A DNA stretch of 64,000 bases, taken from positions 1 through 64,000 of the forward strand of contig NZ_JAIQYY010000024.1 of the NCBI RefSeq assembly GCF_020181035.1, read 5' to 3'. Source of the stretch: Streptomyces sp. CoH27 (lineage in GTDB: Bacteria > Actinomycetota > Actinomycetes > Streptomycetales > Streptomycetaceae). Both the position numbers and the translations under genes were made by a program. The notes below the pieces were generated by a model. The model saw only the letters and a list, made by a program, of their open reading frames with translations, was not told the origin of the DNA and searched no databases. Position 1 is the first letter of the stretch. Every line of letters begins with the position of its first letter. Below, one piece after another: positions 8,675 through 16,525 of the stretch.

Positions 8675-9715
8675 CTACCGGGGAAGCACCACGACATAGG
8701 CGGCCGGGTCCCGGTCGGCGGACGCCATCAGGGCCGTACGGACCACCGCCGCCTGCTGTTCCAGGGAGTCCCGGAGCTTCTTCGGGGTGATGTACACGAC
8801 CGTGATCCCGAGGCGTTCCAGGTGTTCGCGCTTGCGGGCGTACTCGGACCAGAGGGCGTCCTCGTCCTGGCGGGGGGCGCGGGTGTCGAGTTCGACCGCC
8901 ACCGCCTGGTCGGGCCAGTAGGCGTCCAGGCCGCCCAGGTGCGGGCCGCCGGGCAGGCGCAGGTCGACGTTCCAGACCGGGTCGGGCAGGCCGTACTCGG
9001 CGACCATCCGGTACAGGCGGTTCTCGGCGATCGAGCGGCCCTCGGCCAGGATCGAGTCCACCGCGTCGACCACGTGCGGCCGGTTCAGCAGCTTGGCCTG
9101 GGTCAACTCACGTACCACGGCGGCCGGTTCGCAGTGGCCCGCGCGTACCGCCTCGGTCAGCAGCCGGCGTACCGCCTCGGCGTCGGTCAGTTCCGCGACC
9201 GCGTCCGCCAGAGCTCGGGGCACGGGCGCGACCGGCAGGCCGGTCACCGTGCGGGGCGCCGGCAGGGCGGGAGTGCGCAGGACGCGGACGTAGCCCGTGG
9301 GGCGCAGCCGGCGCTGGCGCGGGACCAGGACGTCGATGTGGTCCAGGGAGAGCAGGGGCGGGGTGGCCGAGAAGCCGTACAGGGTCAGCGCCGCCAGGCC
9401 CGTGATCATCGCCTCCGCGTAGACCGGGGCGTGCGGGGTCTCCGCCGTCGGCTGGGGCGGGACGCCCGGCGCCGACGACTCGCGGGCCGCGTACAGCAGG
9501 GCCCCGTGCAGACGCTCCTCGCTCGTCGGCGGGCCGGGGTGGAGGAGGACCACGTTCGGGAGCAGCTGCTGCCAGGGGCCGTCGGGGCGGCACTGCTCGG
9601 TCACCTCGGCCGCTGTCAGGCCGTGGGCGCGCAGCTGAGCTGTCGTCAGGACGCGGCGGTGGACCTCGGAGAGGTGGCGGAGGGGGCGGGGGGAGAGCGG
9701 GGTGTTGTGCGTCAT
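8675..9715 (-). CDS. AbiEi-like/DUF559-like protein with a PD-(D/E)xK nuclease-type C-terminus
   Basis: This 346-aa protein is of a type often annotated hypothetical in Streptomyces. The first 60 residues (LSEVHRRVLTTAQLRAHGLT) look like the winged-helix start of AbiEi-type antitoxin-like proteins. The C-terminal 110 residues contain GGLDAYWPDQAVAVELDTR followed by a helix and GITVVYITPKKLRD. This D-x(n)-E-x-D strand pattern belongs to the Vsr/DUF559 restriction-endonuclease fold. No cognate toxin or methylase lies beside it, so a restriction or toxin-antitoxin role cannot be argued from context. The start ATG at 9715 avoids an implausible upstream extension to 9784. Confidence 0.65.
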   Translation of the reverse strand: MTHNTPLSPRPLRHLSEVHRRVLTTAQLRAHGLTAAEVTEQCRPDGPWQQLLPNVVLLHPGPPTSEERLHGALLYAARESSAPGVPPQPTAETPHAPVYAEAMITGLAALTLYGFSATPPLLSLDHIDVLVPRQRRLRPTGYVRVLRTPALPAPRTVTGLPVAPVPRALADAVAELTDAEAVRRLLTEAVRAGHCEPAAVVRELTQAKLLNRPHVVDAVDSILAEGRSIAENRLYRMVAEYGLPDPVWNVDLRLPGGPHLGGLDAYWPDQAVAVELDTRAPRQDEDALWSEYARKREHLERLGITVVYITPKKLRDSLEQQAAVVRTALMASADRDPAAYVVVLPR

Positions 9716-9829
9716 GGCGTCGGGATTCCCGCGCCCCGTCCCCCCTTTAACCGCTGTTACACGGCCGTTGAGGAATGCGGACAAGACGGGACTAAAGGTC
9801 AGGTGTTCGGATGCCGAGTAGGCAGCGAA

Positions 9830-9862
9830 AACCCCTGGTCCGAACGGGGTGGACCAGGGGTT
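9830..9862 (-). terminator. terminator of pepN
   Basis: Positions 9830-9841 pair perfectly with 9851-9862 (12 bp, 9-base loop) 48 bases past the pepN stop. A run of A at 9828-9830 gives U residues on the minus-strand transcript. Confidence 0.75.
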
Positions 9863-9909
9863 ACGGCTCTGTTTGACCGAATTTCGTAACGGTCACCTAC
9901 CCGGCAAGC

Positions 9910-12516
9910 TCAGGCCAAAGCTCGGCTGTCGTCGGCCGTCGGACCGGCCGTCGCGTCGCACTCCTGTGCGCGCAGGGCCCGCGCCAGGTCGTCCCGTGCC
10001 TCCAGCACCAGGCGGCGCAGCGCCGGCGCCGCGTCCTCGTGCTCCGCCAGCCACGCGTCCGTCGCCGCCAGCGTCTCCGGCCGGTCCTGATACCCCGGGA
10101 ACAGGCCCCGTACGACGTCCATGCCGATCTGGATCGACCGCTCGGCCCACACCCGCTCGATCACCGCGAAGTACTTCTCGGCGTACGGCGCCGTCAGCTC
10201 CCGCTGCGAGGCCTGGTCGAAGCCCGCGATCGTCGCCTCCACCAGGGCGTTCGACAGCACGTCGGACTCCACGACCTGCGCCCACGCCTGCGCCTTGACC
10301 GCCGCCGACGGGCGGGCCGCGAGGCAGCGGACCTGGTGACGCTTGCCGGACGCCGTGTCGTCCCGGGCCAGTTCGGCCGCCAGCACCGACTCGTCGGCCG
10401 CGCCGTGCGCGGTCAGCGGTTCCAGGAACGCCCAGCGCAGCTCCTGGTCCACCACCAGCCCGTCGATCGCCGACGTGCCGTCCAGCAGGTCCGTCAGCAG
10501 CTTCAGGTCCGGCTCGGCGGAGGCCACGCGCGCGAAGAACCGCGCCCAGGCCAGCTGGTGCTCGCTGCCCGGCTCGGCCGCCCGCAGCTCCCGCAGCGCG
10601 CCCTCCGCCAGCAGCTCACCACCGGCCGTCCGCCACTCGGGCGCCGCATAGTGGGTCAGCGCCGACTCCGCCCACGCGTGCAGCATCTGCAGCACACCGA
10701 TGTCCGACTCCCGGCCCGCGAACGTCAGCACCAGGGCGATGAAGTCCCGCGCCGGCAGCAGCGCGTCCCGCGTCATGTTCCACAGCGCCGACCAGCACAG
10801 GGCCCGGGCGAGGGGATCCGTCAGGGCGCCCAGGTGCGTGCGCAGGGTGTCCAGCGAGGTCGCGTCGAAGCGGATCTTGCAGTACGTCAGGTCGTCGTCG
10901 TTGACCAGCACCAGGTCCGGCGCCTCGGCACCCGCCAGCTCCGCGACGACCGTACGCGGGCCCTCCACGTCCGTCTCCACGCGCCCGTACCGTTCGAGGG
11001 AGCCCTCGGGCGTACGCCGGTACAGACCCACGGCGATCCGGTGCGGACGCAGCTCGGGGTGCGATTCCGGGGCTTCCTGCACGACCGCGAGCTCGGCGAC
11101 CCGGCCGCTGCCGGCGTCCAGCAGCACCTGTGGGGTCAGCGAGTTCACCCCGGCCGTCTGGAGCCAGGAGCCGGCCCACGCCGACATGTCCCTGCCGCTG
11201 GTCTCGCCCAGCACCGAGAGCAGGTCGCCGAGGCGTGTGTTGCCGTACGCGTGCCGCTTGAAGTAGCGGCGGGCGCCCTCCAGGAACGCCTCCTGGCCGA
11301 CGTACGCCCCCAGCTGCTTCAGCACCGAGGCGCCCTTGGCGTAGGTGATGCCGTCGAAGTTCAGCTTGGCATCCTGCAGATCACGGATGTCCGCCGTGAT
11401 CGGATGCGTGGACGGCAGCTGGTCCGCGCGGTACGCCCAGGCCTTGCGGCGGTTGGCGAAGGTGATCCAGGCGCCGGTGAAGCGGGTCGCGCCCACGTTC
11501 GCGAACGAGCCCATGAAGTCCGCGAAGGACTCCTTCAGCCACAGGTCGTCCCACCACTCCATGGTGACCAGGTCGCCGAACCACATGTGCGCCATCTCGT
11601 GCAGGACGACGTTGGCCCGCGCCTCGTACGACGCCTGCGTCACCTTCCCGCGGAAGATGTACTCCTCGCGGAAGGTCACCAGCCCCGGGTTCTCCATCGC
11701 GCCCAGGTTGTACTCCGGCACGAACGCCTGGTCGTACTTCCCGAACGGGTACGGGTAGTCGAAGTGGTCGTGGAAGAAGTCCAGGCCCTGCTTGGTGATC
11801 AGGAAGACGTCGTCCGCGTCGAAGTGCGGAGCCAGCCCCTTGCGGCACATCGCGCCGAGCGGGATCTCCAGCTTGGTGCCGTCCTCGAAGGTACGGGTGT
11901 AGGAGTCGGTGACGTAGTGGTACGGCCCCGCCACGACACAGGTGATGTACGTCGAGATGGGCTTGGTCTCGGCGAACTTCCACACCCCGTCGGCCAGTTC
12001 GCCCGCGCCGTTGCTCCACGCCGTCCAGCCCTCGGGCGCCTGGACCTCGAAGCGGTACGGCGCCTTCAGGTCCGGCTGCTCGAAGTTCGCGAAGACGCGG
12101 CGGGCGTCGGCCGGCTCGTACTGGGTGTAGAGGTAGACCTCGCCGTCCTCGGGGTCGACGAAGCGGTGCAGGCCTTCACCGGTGCGGGAGTAGGCGCACT
12201 GGGCGTCCACCACCAGCTCGTTCTCCGCCGCCAGGTCCTCCAGCGCGATCCGTGCGCCGTCGAAGACCTCGCCCGGGTCCAGGTCCCGCCCGTTGAGCGA
12301 CACCGACGTCACGCTCGGTGCGATCAGGTCGGCGAAGGTCGCGGCGCCCGGCTCGTTGCAGCGGAAGCGGATCGTGGTCACCGAGCGGAACGTGCGCGGC
12401 TCGCCGTCCCCCTCGCCGACGGCGGACCGGAGGTCCAGGAACACGTCGTATCCGTCGACCGACAGCAGGGCGGCCCGCTCCCTGGCCTCGTCGCGGGACA
12501 GATTCTCACCGGGCAC
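9910..12516 (-). CDS. pepN: aminopeptidase N (M1 family zinc metallopeptidase)
   Basis: The 868-aa enzyme removes N-terminal residues from peptides in the cytoplasm. The exopeptidase motif GAMEN (about residue 290), the zinc site HEMAHMWFGDLVTMEWWDD and the downstream KESFADF Glu ligand (HExxH-x18-E) are all intact. The C-terminal ERAP1-like helical domain is full length. The start is the GTG at 12516, preceded by GAGGAG eight bases upstream; the longer frame reaching 12600 has no such site. It is divergent from the nitroreductase-like gene with about 136 bp between. Streptomyces often carry more than one M1 paralogue, so the symbol refers to the family rather than to strict orthology. Confidence 0.93.
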   Translation of the reverse strand: MPGENLSRDEARERAALLSVDGYDVFLDLRSAVGEGDGEPRTFRSVTTIRFRCNEPGAATFADLIAPSVTSVSLNGRDLDPGEVFDGARIALEDLAAENELVVDAQCAYSRTGEGLHRFVDPEDGEVYLYTQYEPADARRVFANFEQPDLKAPYRFEVQAPEGWTAWSNGAGELADGVWKFAETKPISTYITCVVAGPYHYVTDSYTRTFEDGTKLEIPLGAMCRKGLAPHFDADDVFLITKQGLDFFHDHFDYPYPFGKYDQAFVPEYNLGAMENPGLVTFREEYIFRGKVTQASYEARANVVLHEMAHMWFGDLVTMEWWDDLWLKESFADFMGSFANVGATRFTGAWITFANRRKAWAYRADQLPSTHPITADIRDLQDAKLNFDGITYAKGASVLKQLGAYVGQEAFLEGARRYFKRHAYGNTRLGDLLSVLGETSGRDMSAWAGSWLQTAGVNSLTPQVLLDAGSGRVAELAVVQEAPESHPELRPHRIAVGLYRRTPEGSLERYGRVETDVEGPRTVVAELAGAEAPDLVLVNDDDLTYCKIRFDATSLDTLRTHLGALTDPLARALCWSALWNMTRDALLPARDFIALVLTFAGRESDIGVLQMLHAWAESALTHYAAPEWRTAGGELLAEGALRELRAAEPGSEHQLAWARFFARVASAEPDLKLLTDLLDGTSAIDGLVVDQELRWAFLEPLTAHGAADESVLAAELARDDTASGKRHQVRCLAARPSAAVKAQAWAQVVESDVLSNALVEATIAGFDQASQRELTAPYAEKYFAVIERVWAERSIQIGMDVVRGLFPGYQDRPETLAATDAWLAEHEDAAPALRRLVLEARDDLARALRAQECDATAGPTADDSRALA

Positions 12517-12652
12517 GGGCGGCACTCCTCGGGTGGTTTTCGGCATATGGACAGGGCCGATCCTGCCATGTGCCCCTGACAGGGGGCAGCAGGGAATCAT
12601 GGCCGCGCGGTTGTCGTTGACGTTTCAAAAGAGTCGTTCCCTGAGGAGAACC

Positions 12653-13303
12653 ATGTCCGAGTCCGGCAAGACCCCCGTCGACTTCTGGTTCGACCCGCTG
12701 TGCCCCTGGGCCTGGATGACCTCCCGGTGGGTGCTGGAGGTCGAGAAGGTCCGCGACATCGAGGTCCGCTGGCACATCATGAGCCTGGCCGTCCTCAACG
12801 AGGACAAGCTGGACGAGCTGCCCGAGCAGTACCGGGACATGCTCGCGACCAAGGCGTGGCAGCCGGTCCGCGTGGTCACCGCCGCCTGGCAGAAGCACGG
12901 CGAGGACATCCTCGGCCCGCTCTACACGGCGCTCGGCACCCGCATCCACAACAACGGTGAGGGCCCGACCCTGGAGGCCATCGCCGGCGCCCTCGCGGAC
13001 GTCGGCCTGCCCGCCGAGCTGATCGAGTACGCCGAGCAGACGGACTTCGAGTTCGACGCCGAGCTGCGCGCCTCCCACAAGGAGGGCATCGACAAGGTCG
13101 GCCAGGAGGTCGGCACCCCGGTCATCGCGGTCCCGGGCGCCGACGGCGAGCAGATCGCCTTCTTCGGCCCGGTCGTCACCCCCGCCCCGAAGGGCGAGGA
13201 GGCGGCCCGCCTGTGGGACGGCACGCTCGCCGTGGCGTCGGTGCCGGGCTTCTACGAGATCAAGCGGACCCGGACCCAGGGGCCGGACTTCAGCAACCTG
13301 TAG
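12653..13303 (+). CDS. DsbA-fold mycothiol-dependent nitroreductase-like protein (Rv2466c family)
   Basis: The 216-aa thioredoxin-fold protein closely resembles mycobacterial Rv2466c, a mycothiol-dependent reductase of nitro compounds. It shares DFWFDPLCPW at residues 9-18, the RWHIMSLAVLNEDKL segment and the GTPVIAV cis-Pro loop. The active-site motif reads CPWA rather than CPWC, so the resolving cysteine is absent and catalysis would have to use one thiol plus mycothiol. GAGGAG at 12643-12648 fixes the ATG at 12653, although an open frame extends back over pepN. Expected role: cytoplasmic thiol redox or xenobiotic reduction. Family confident, reaction inferred. Confidence 0.87.
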   Translation: MSESGKTPVDFWFDPLCPWAWMTSRWVLEVEKVRDIEVRWHIMSLAVLNEDKLDELPEQYRDMLATKAWQPVRVVTAAWQKHGEDILGPLYTALGTRIHNNGEGPTLEAIAGALADVGLPAELIEYAEQTDFEFDAELRASHKEGIDKVGQEVGTPVIAVPGADGEQIAFFGPVVTPAPKGEEAARLWDGTLAVASVPGFYEIKRTRTQGPDFSNL

Positions 13304-13339
13304 GCCCGTGGCGGGCGGGCCCGGATACGAGACCGGTGA

Positions 13340-13774
13340 CTACGAGAGCGGCACGCCGGGCCTGAGGAAGAACAGGCCGGAGACGGCGCCGCCGTTGTCG
13401 AAGCTCACGCGGAACTCACCGGGCCCGCGCTCCATGCGAAGGGGCACCCTGACCACGGTGAACCCGCCGGCCTTGGCGTCCTCGGGGCGCTGGTGGGACG
13501 TGTAACGCCCGAACTGCTCCTGGTAGTTGCTCCATGCCTGCTTCAGTGCGTCCGGCGGCAGCTGCCTGCGCACGGTGGCGTCGAAGTGGGCGGTGGCGGC
13601 GGTGTAGTCGCCCTTGACGATGTCATCGAGCGTCCGCAGGGCGATCGCGTCGTCCTGAGGCGCGGCCGGTGCGTGACCGGCGGCCGGCAGGAGTGCGGAC
13701 GCGGCCAGCGCCACCGTGGCCACAGCCCGGACGAGTCGCCCCTTGCCGCCGGGTGTGATGTCGTTGGCGGACAT
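13340..13774 (-). CDS. DUF3887-like exported small protein
   Basis: This 144-aa protein has a hydrophobic N-terminal segment (RAVATVALAASALLPAAGHA) consistent with a signal peptide. One small alpha/beta domain follows (LDDIVKGDYTAATAHFDATV ... LPPDALKQAWSNYQEQFG) of the DUF3887 type, which is found alone or fused to hydrolases. No catalytic residues can be named. It is convergent with the nitroreductase-like gene, with 36 bases between stops. The start ATG at 13774 is preferred to an upstream in-frame ATG at 13843, which would put a charged stretch before the signal peptide. Confidence 0.65.
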   Translation of the reverse strand: MSANDITPGGKGRLVRAVATVALAASALLPAAGHAPAAPQDDAIALRTLDDIVKGDYTAATAHFDATVRRQLPPDALKQAWSNYQEQFGRYTSHQRPEDAKAGGFTVVRVPLRMERGPGEFRVSFDNGGAVSGLFFLRPGVPLS

Positions 13775-13823
13775 ACGTTCATCGTGCGCCCCGCGCCCGT
13801 CCCTCGCCTCCCGACCGGGCGAG

Positions 13824-13862
13824 CGGAAAGCCCCGTGAGTCACGTCCTCACGGGGCTTTCCG
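13824..13862. terminator. 16-bp perfect hairpin
   Basis: Positions 13824-13839 and 13847-13862 are exact reverse complements around a 7-base loop. The hairpin is upstream of the DUF3887 gene and about 230 bases beyond the permease stop. It could stop transcription arriving from the permease side. Confidence 0.6.
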
Positions 13863-13986
13863 TTCCTCCGCCTGCCGTCGTGAAGGGTGAGAAGACGATC
13901 ACGAGGCAGGACGTTCTCTCGACCGGCTCACCTACCCCGTCGGCGGCGAGCGGCTCCCCGCCGCCGTCCTGCGGGCCGTTACCTTA

Positions 13987-14003
13987 TTGCAAGTTACTTG
14001 CAA
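13987..14003. promoter_or_regulatory. orphan operator-like palindrome
   Basis: TTGCAAG at 13987-13993 is followed by TTA and its exact reverse complement CTTGCAA at 13997-14003. Each arm also contains the palindrome TTGCAA. Such sites are typical of MarR/TetR dimers. No gene starts next to it. The DNA to its left (about 13920-13985) has codon bias like a coding scrap, so it may be the promoter of a deleted gene. Confidence 0.4.
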
Positions 14004-14040
14004 GTGCAGGCTAGCAACAAGAGTGTCAGGGCAACAGAAA

Positions 14041-14067
14041 GGCCCCCGCGTGTCGTACGCGGGGGCC
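14041..14067 (-). terminator. terminator of the permease gene
   Basis: Ten-bp perfect stem (14041-14050 with 14058-14067), 7-base loop, preceded on the plus strand by AAA at 14038-14040. It lies 22 bases past the permease stop. Confidence 0.75.
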
Positions 14068-14088
14068 GTTCCGGTGCCGGTGTGGGCG

Positions 14089-15486
14089 TCAGCCGCTCTT
14101 GGCCCGCACCTTCTGCCATCCGTACCCCACGGCTGCCAGGGCCGCGGTCATCCCGCCGGTGAAGTACAGCTGCACCCGCGTGTCCGCCTCGCGGGCCATC
14201 AGGACGAAGATCGCGGCCATGCCCGCCAGGGCGACCCAGGTGAGGACCGGGAACGCCCACATGCGCACGACCAGCTTCTCGGGGCTCTCGCGCTCGATGC
14301 GGCGGCGCAGCAGGAGCTGGGAGACCGCGATGAAGATCCAGACGACCAGGATGACCGCGCCGATCATGTTCAGCAGCCACTTGAAGATGTCGTCCGGCCG
14401 CCAGTAGCTGAGCAGCACGCACACGAAGCCCAGCACGGAGGAGGTCAGGACCGCGATGCGCGGGACCCCGCCGGACAGCTTCGCCAGCGCCTTCGGGCCC
14501 TGGCCGCGGTCGACCAGGGAGTAGGCGATGCGCGAGGCACCGTAGATGTTGGCGTTCATCGCGGAGAGCAGGGCGACCAGGACGACCACGTTCATCAGCC
14601 GGCCCGCGCCGGAGATGCCCAGGTGGTCGAGCGTGGCGACGTACGGGCCCTTGGTGACGACCTCCGCCGAGTTCCACGGGACCAGGGTGACCACGACCGC
14701 CATCGAGCCGATGTAGAAGAGGGCGATGCGCCACATGGCCGTGCGGACGGCGGACGCCACGCCCCGCACCGGGTTCTCCGACTCGGCCGCCGCGATGGTG
14801 ACCGTCTCCAGGCCGCCGTAGGCGAAGACGGACGCGAGCAGGCCGATGATCAGCCCGTTGCTGCCGTGCGGGAAGAAGTCGGACAGGTTGGCGGTGCCGG
14901 GCGCGTCCGTGCCGGGCAGGACGCCCGCGATGGCCAGCACGCCGAGGATCAGGAAGAGGGAGATCGCGCCGACCTTCAGCGTGGCGAACCAGAACTCGAA
15001 CTCGCCGAAGTTACGGACGGCGGCCAGGTTCGTGCCGCAGAAGACGACCATGAACAGTGCCACCCACAGCCACTCGGGCGTGCCGGGCACCCAGCCGGAG
15101 ACGATGTGGGCCGCGCCGATGCCCTCCAGGCCGACGGCCGTGCACAGCAGGATCCAGAAGGACCAGCCGGCGGCGAAGCCCGCCCAGGGGCCGATCGCCC
15201 GCTCGGCGTGCGCCGAGAAGGAGCCCGAGGACGGGTACGCGGCCGACATCTCGCCCAGCATCCGCATCACCAGCATCACCAGCAGGCCGGAGACCGTGTA
15301 GGCGATCACGATCGACGGGCCGGCGGCGGCGATGCCCGCACCCGAGCCGACGAACAGGCCCGCGCCGATCACCCCGCCGAGGGCGATCATCGACAGATGG
15401 CGCTGCTTGAGGCCGTGCGAGAGGGAGGCACCGTCCTGTCGCTGTTGCTGGGGCGGCGTCTCGGTCGTCGGTTCCGGTGCGGGCAT
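14089..15486 (-). CDS. APC-family amino acid permease (GABA/aromatic amino acid permease-like)
   Basis: The 465-aa integral membrane protein has the twelve-helix amino acid-polyamine-organocation layout. The first helix contains the substrate-gripping GGVIGAGLFVGSGAG motif (about residues 36-50), and GEMSAAYPSSGSFS follows in the second to third helix region, the signature of the AAT subfamily. It should import an amino acid by proton symport. The specificity cannot be read. A second AAT-type permease sits at 24399-25826, and the two share the same motif order but differ clearly in sequence. The gene is monocistronic with its own terminator. Confidence 0.88.
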   Translation of the reverse strand: MPAPEPTTETPPQQQRQDGASLSHGLKQRHLSMIALGGVIGAGLFVGSGAGIAAAGPSIVIAYTVSGLLVMLVMRMLGEMSAAYPSSGSFSAHAERAIGPWAGFAAGWSFWILLCTAVGLEGIGAAHIVSGWVPGTPEWLWVALFMVVFCGTNLAAVRNFGEFEFWFATLKVGAISLFLILGVLAIAGVLPGTDAPGTANLSDFFPHGSNGLIIGLLASVFAYGGLETVTIAAAESENPVRGVASAVRTAMWRIALFYIGSMAVVVTLVPWNSAEVVTKGPYVATLDHLGISGAGRLMNVVVLVALLSAMNANIYGASRIAYSLVDRGQGPKALAKLSGGVPRIAVLTSSVLGFVCVLLSYWRPDDIFKWLLNMIGAVILVVWIFIAVSQLLLRRRIERESPEKLVVRMWAFPVLTWVALAGMAAIFVLMAREADTRVQLYFTGGMTAALAAVGYGWQKVRAKSG

Positions 15487-15532
15487 GGGCGCGGCTCTCC
15501 CCCTGTCATGGGTGGGTAAAAACCCCGCCAGT

Positions 15533-15570
15533 GTGGGCGGCCCGTCCGCTCAGGCCGACGGGCCGCCCAC
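15533..15570 (-). terminator. terminator of the organosulfur operon
   Basis: Positions 15533-15546 pair perfectly with 15557-15570 (14 bp, 10-base loop), 38 bases past the dioxygenase stop, ending the five-gene minus-strand operon. Confidence 0.78.
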
Positions 15571-15607
15571 TATCCGGACACCTGTCGTACGCAGGGTGAA
15601 CGATCGG

Positions 15608-16504
15608 TTACGCGGCTGCGAGCACCGGCGTGTAGTGCGAGGCGTCGCCCTCGATCGAGTAGCTCTCCTTGCCCTCGATGCCCACCGGGACGTCACCGGC
15701 GACGGTCACCCGGTGCAGCCGGCGCGGCTGTCCGTCGTAGTTGTCGATCGCGTAGTGCTGGGTGATCCGGTTGTCGAACAGGACCAGCTCGCGCTCCGCC
15801 CAGCGGTGGCGCAGGACGTTCTCCGGGCGGGTGACGTACGCCTGGAGGAGGTCGAGCACCTTGCGGGACTCACCGGTGGACAGGCCCACGATCCGCTGCG
15901 CGAACCCGCCGATGAACAGACCGCGTTCGCCGGTCAGCGGGTGGACGCGGACCACCGGGTGCGCGGTGCGGTACGTGATGGACGTGAACTGGGCGCGCTG
16001 GGCCGCCCGCTCCTCGTCGACCTCCTCGTCCGGCACCGCGTAGTCGTAGTCGTTGGTGTGCTCGGCCCACAGGGTGTCGGCGAAGCGGCGCAGCGGCTCG
16101 GGCAGATCGCGGTAGGCGGCGGCCGCGTTCGCGATCAGGGTCTCGCCGCCGTACGGCGGGATCGTGATCGAGCGCAGGGTGCTGGCCTGCGGCGGGTTGA
16201 GGACGAAGGTGACGTCGGTGTGCCAGTGGTTGGCCCGGCCCCGCTCGCTGTCCACGGGCAGCACGTTCGGCGCGCCGTCGACCGCGCCGACCGTCGGATG
16301 CGCGGTGGTCAGATCCCCGAAGTGGCGGGCGAAGGCCTGCTGGCCGGCGTCGTCCAGGTCGCCCGCCTCGAAGACGAGCGCCTTGTGGACGCCCAGCGCC
16401 TCACGGATCGCGGTGACCTCCTCCGGGGCGAGGGGGCGGGTGATGTCGACGCCGGACACGCGGGCGCCGATGCGGGCGGTGACCTTGGTGATCTCGATGG
16501 ACAT
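15608..16504 (-). CDS. TauD/TfdA-family 2-oxoglutarate/Fe(II)-dependent dioxygenase
   Basis: The 298-aa enzyme has the Fe(II) ligands in NHWHTDVTF (H-x-D, about residues 90-98) and in a distal His within HRVTVAG near residue 270, with the 2-oxoglutarate-binding Arg just downstream. It resembles taurine/alkylsulfonate dioxygenases, which release sulfite from sulfonates or sulfate from alkyl sulfates. It is the last gene of an operon with ssuABC and a flavin monooxygenase, 21 bases behind the latter. The natural substrate is therefore most likely an organosulfur compound taken up by that transporter. I do not call it tauD itself, because substrate range varies widely in this family. Confidence 0.88.
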   Translation of the reverse strand: MSIEITKVTARIGARVSGVDITRPLAPEEVTAIREALGVHKALVFEAGDLDDAGQQAFARHFGDLTTAHPTVGAVDGAPNVLPVDSERGRANHWHTDVTFVLNPPQASTLRSITIPPYGGETLIANAAAAYRDLPEPLRRFADTLWAEHTNDYDYAVPDEEVDEERAAQRAQFTSITYRTAHPVVRVHPLTGERGLFIGGFAQRIVGLSTGESRKVLDLLQAYVTRPENVLRHRWAERELVLFDNRITQHYAIDNYDGQPRRLHRVTVAGDVPVGIEGKESYSIEGDASHYTPVLAAA

Positions 16505-16525
16505 GGCGGTTCCTTTCGGATGAGG

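Noticed and set aside
10039..12579. 846-codon plus-strand frame antisense to pepN
   Set aside because: Mirror frame of a GC-rich gene with repetitive Arg/Val/Gln content. PepN is unmistakable on the other strand.
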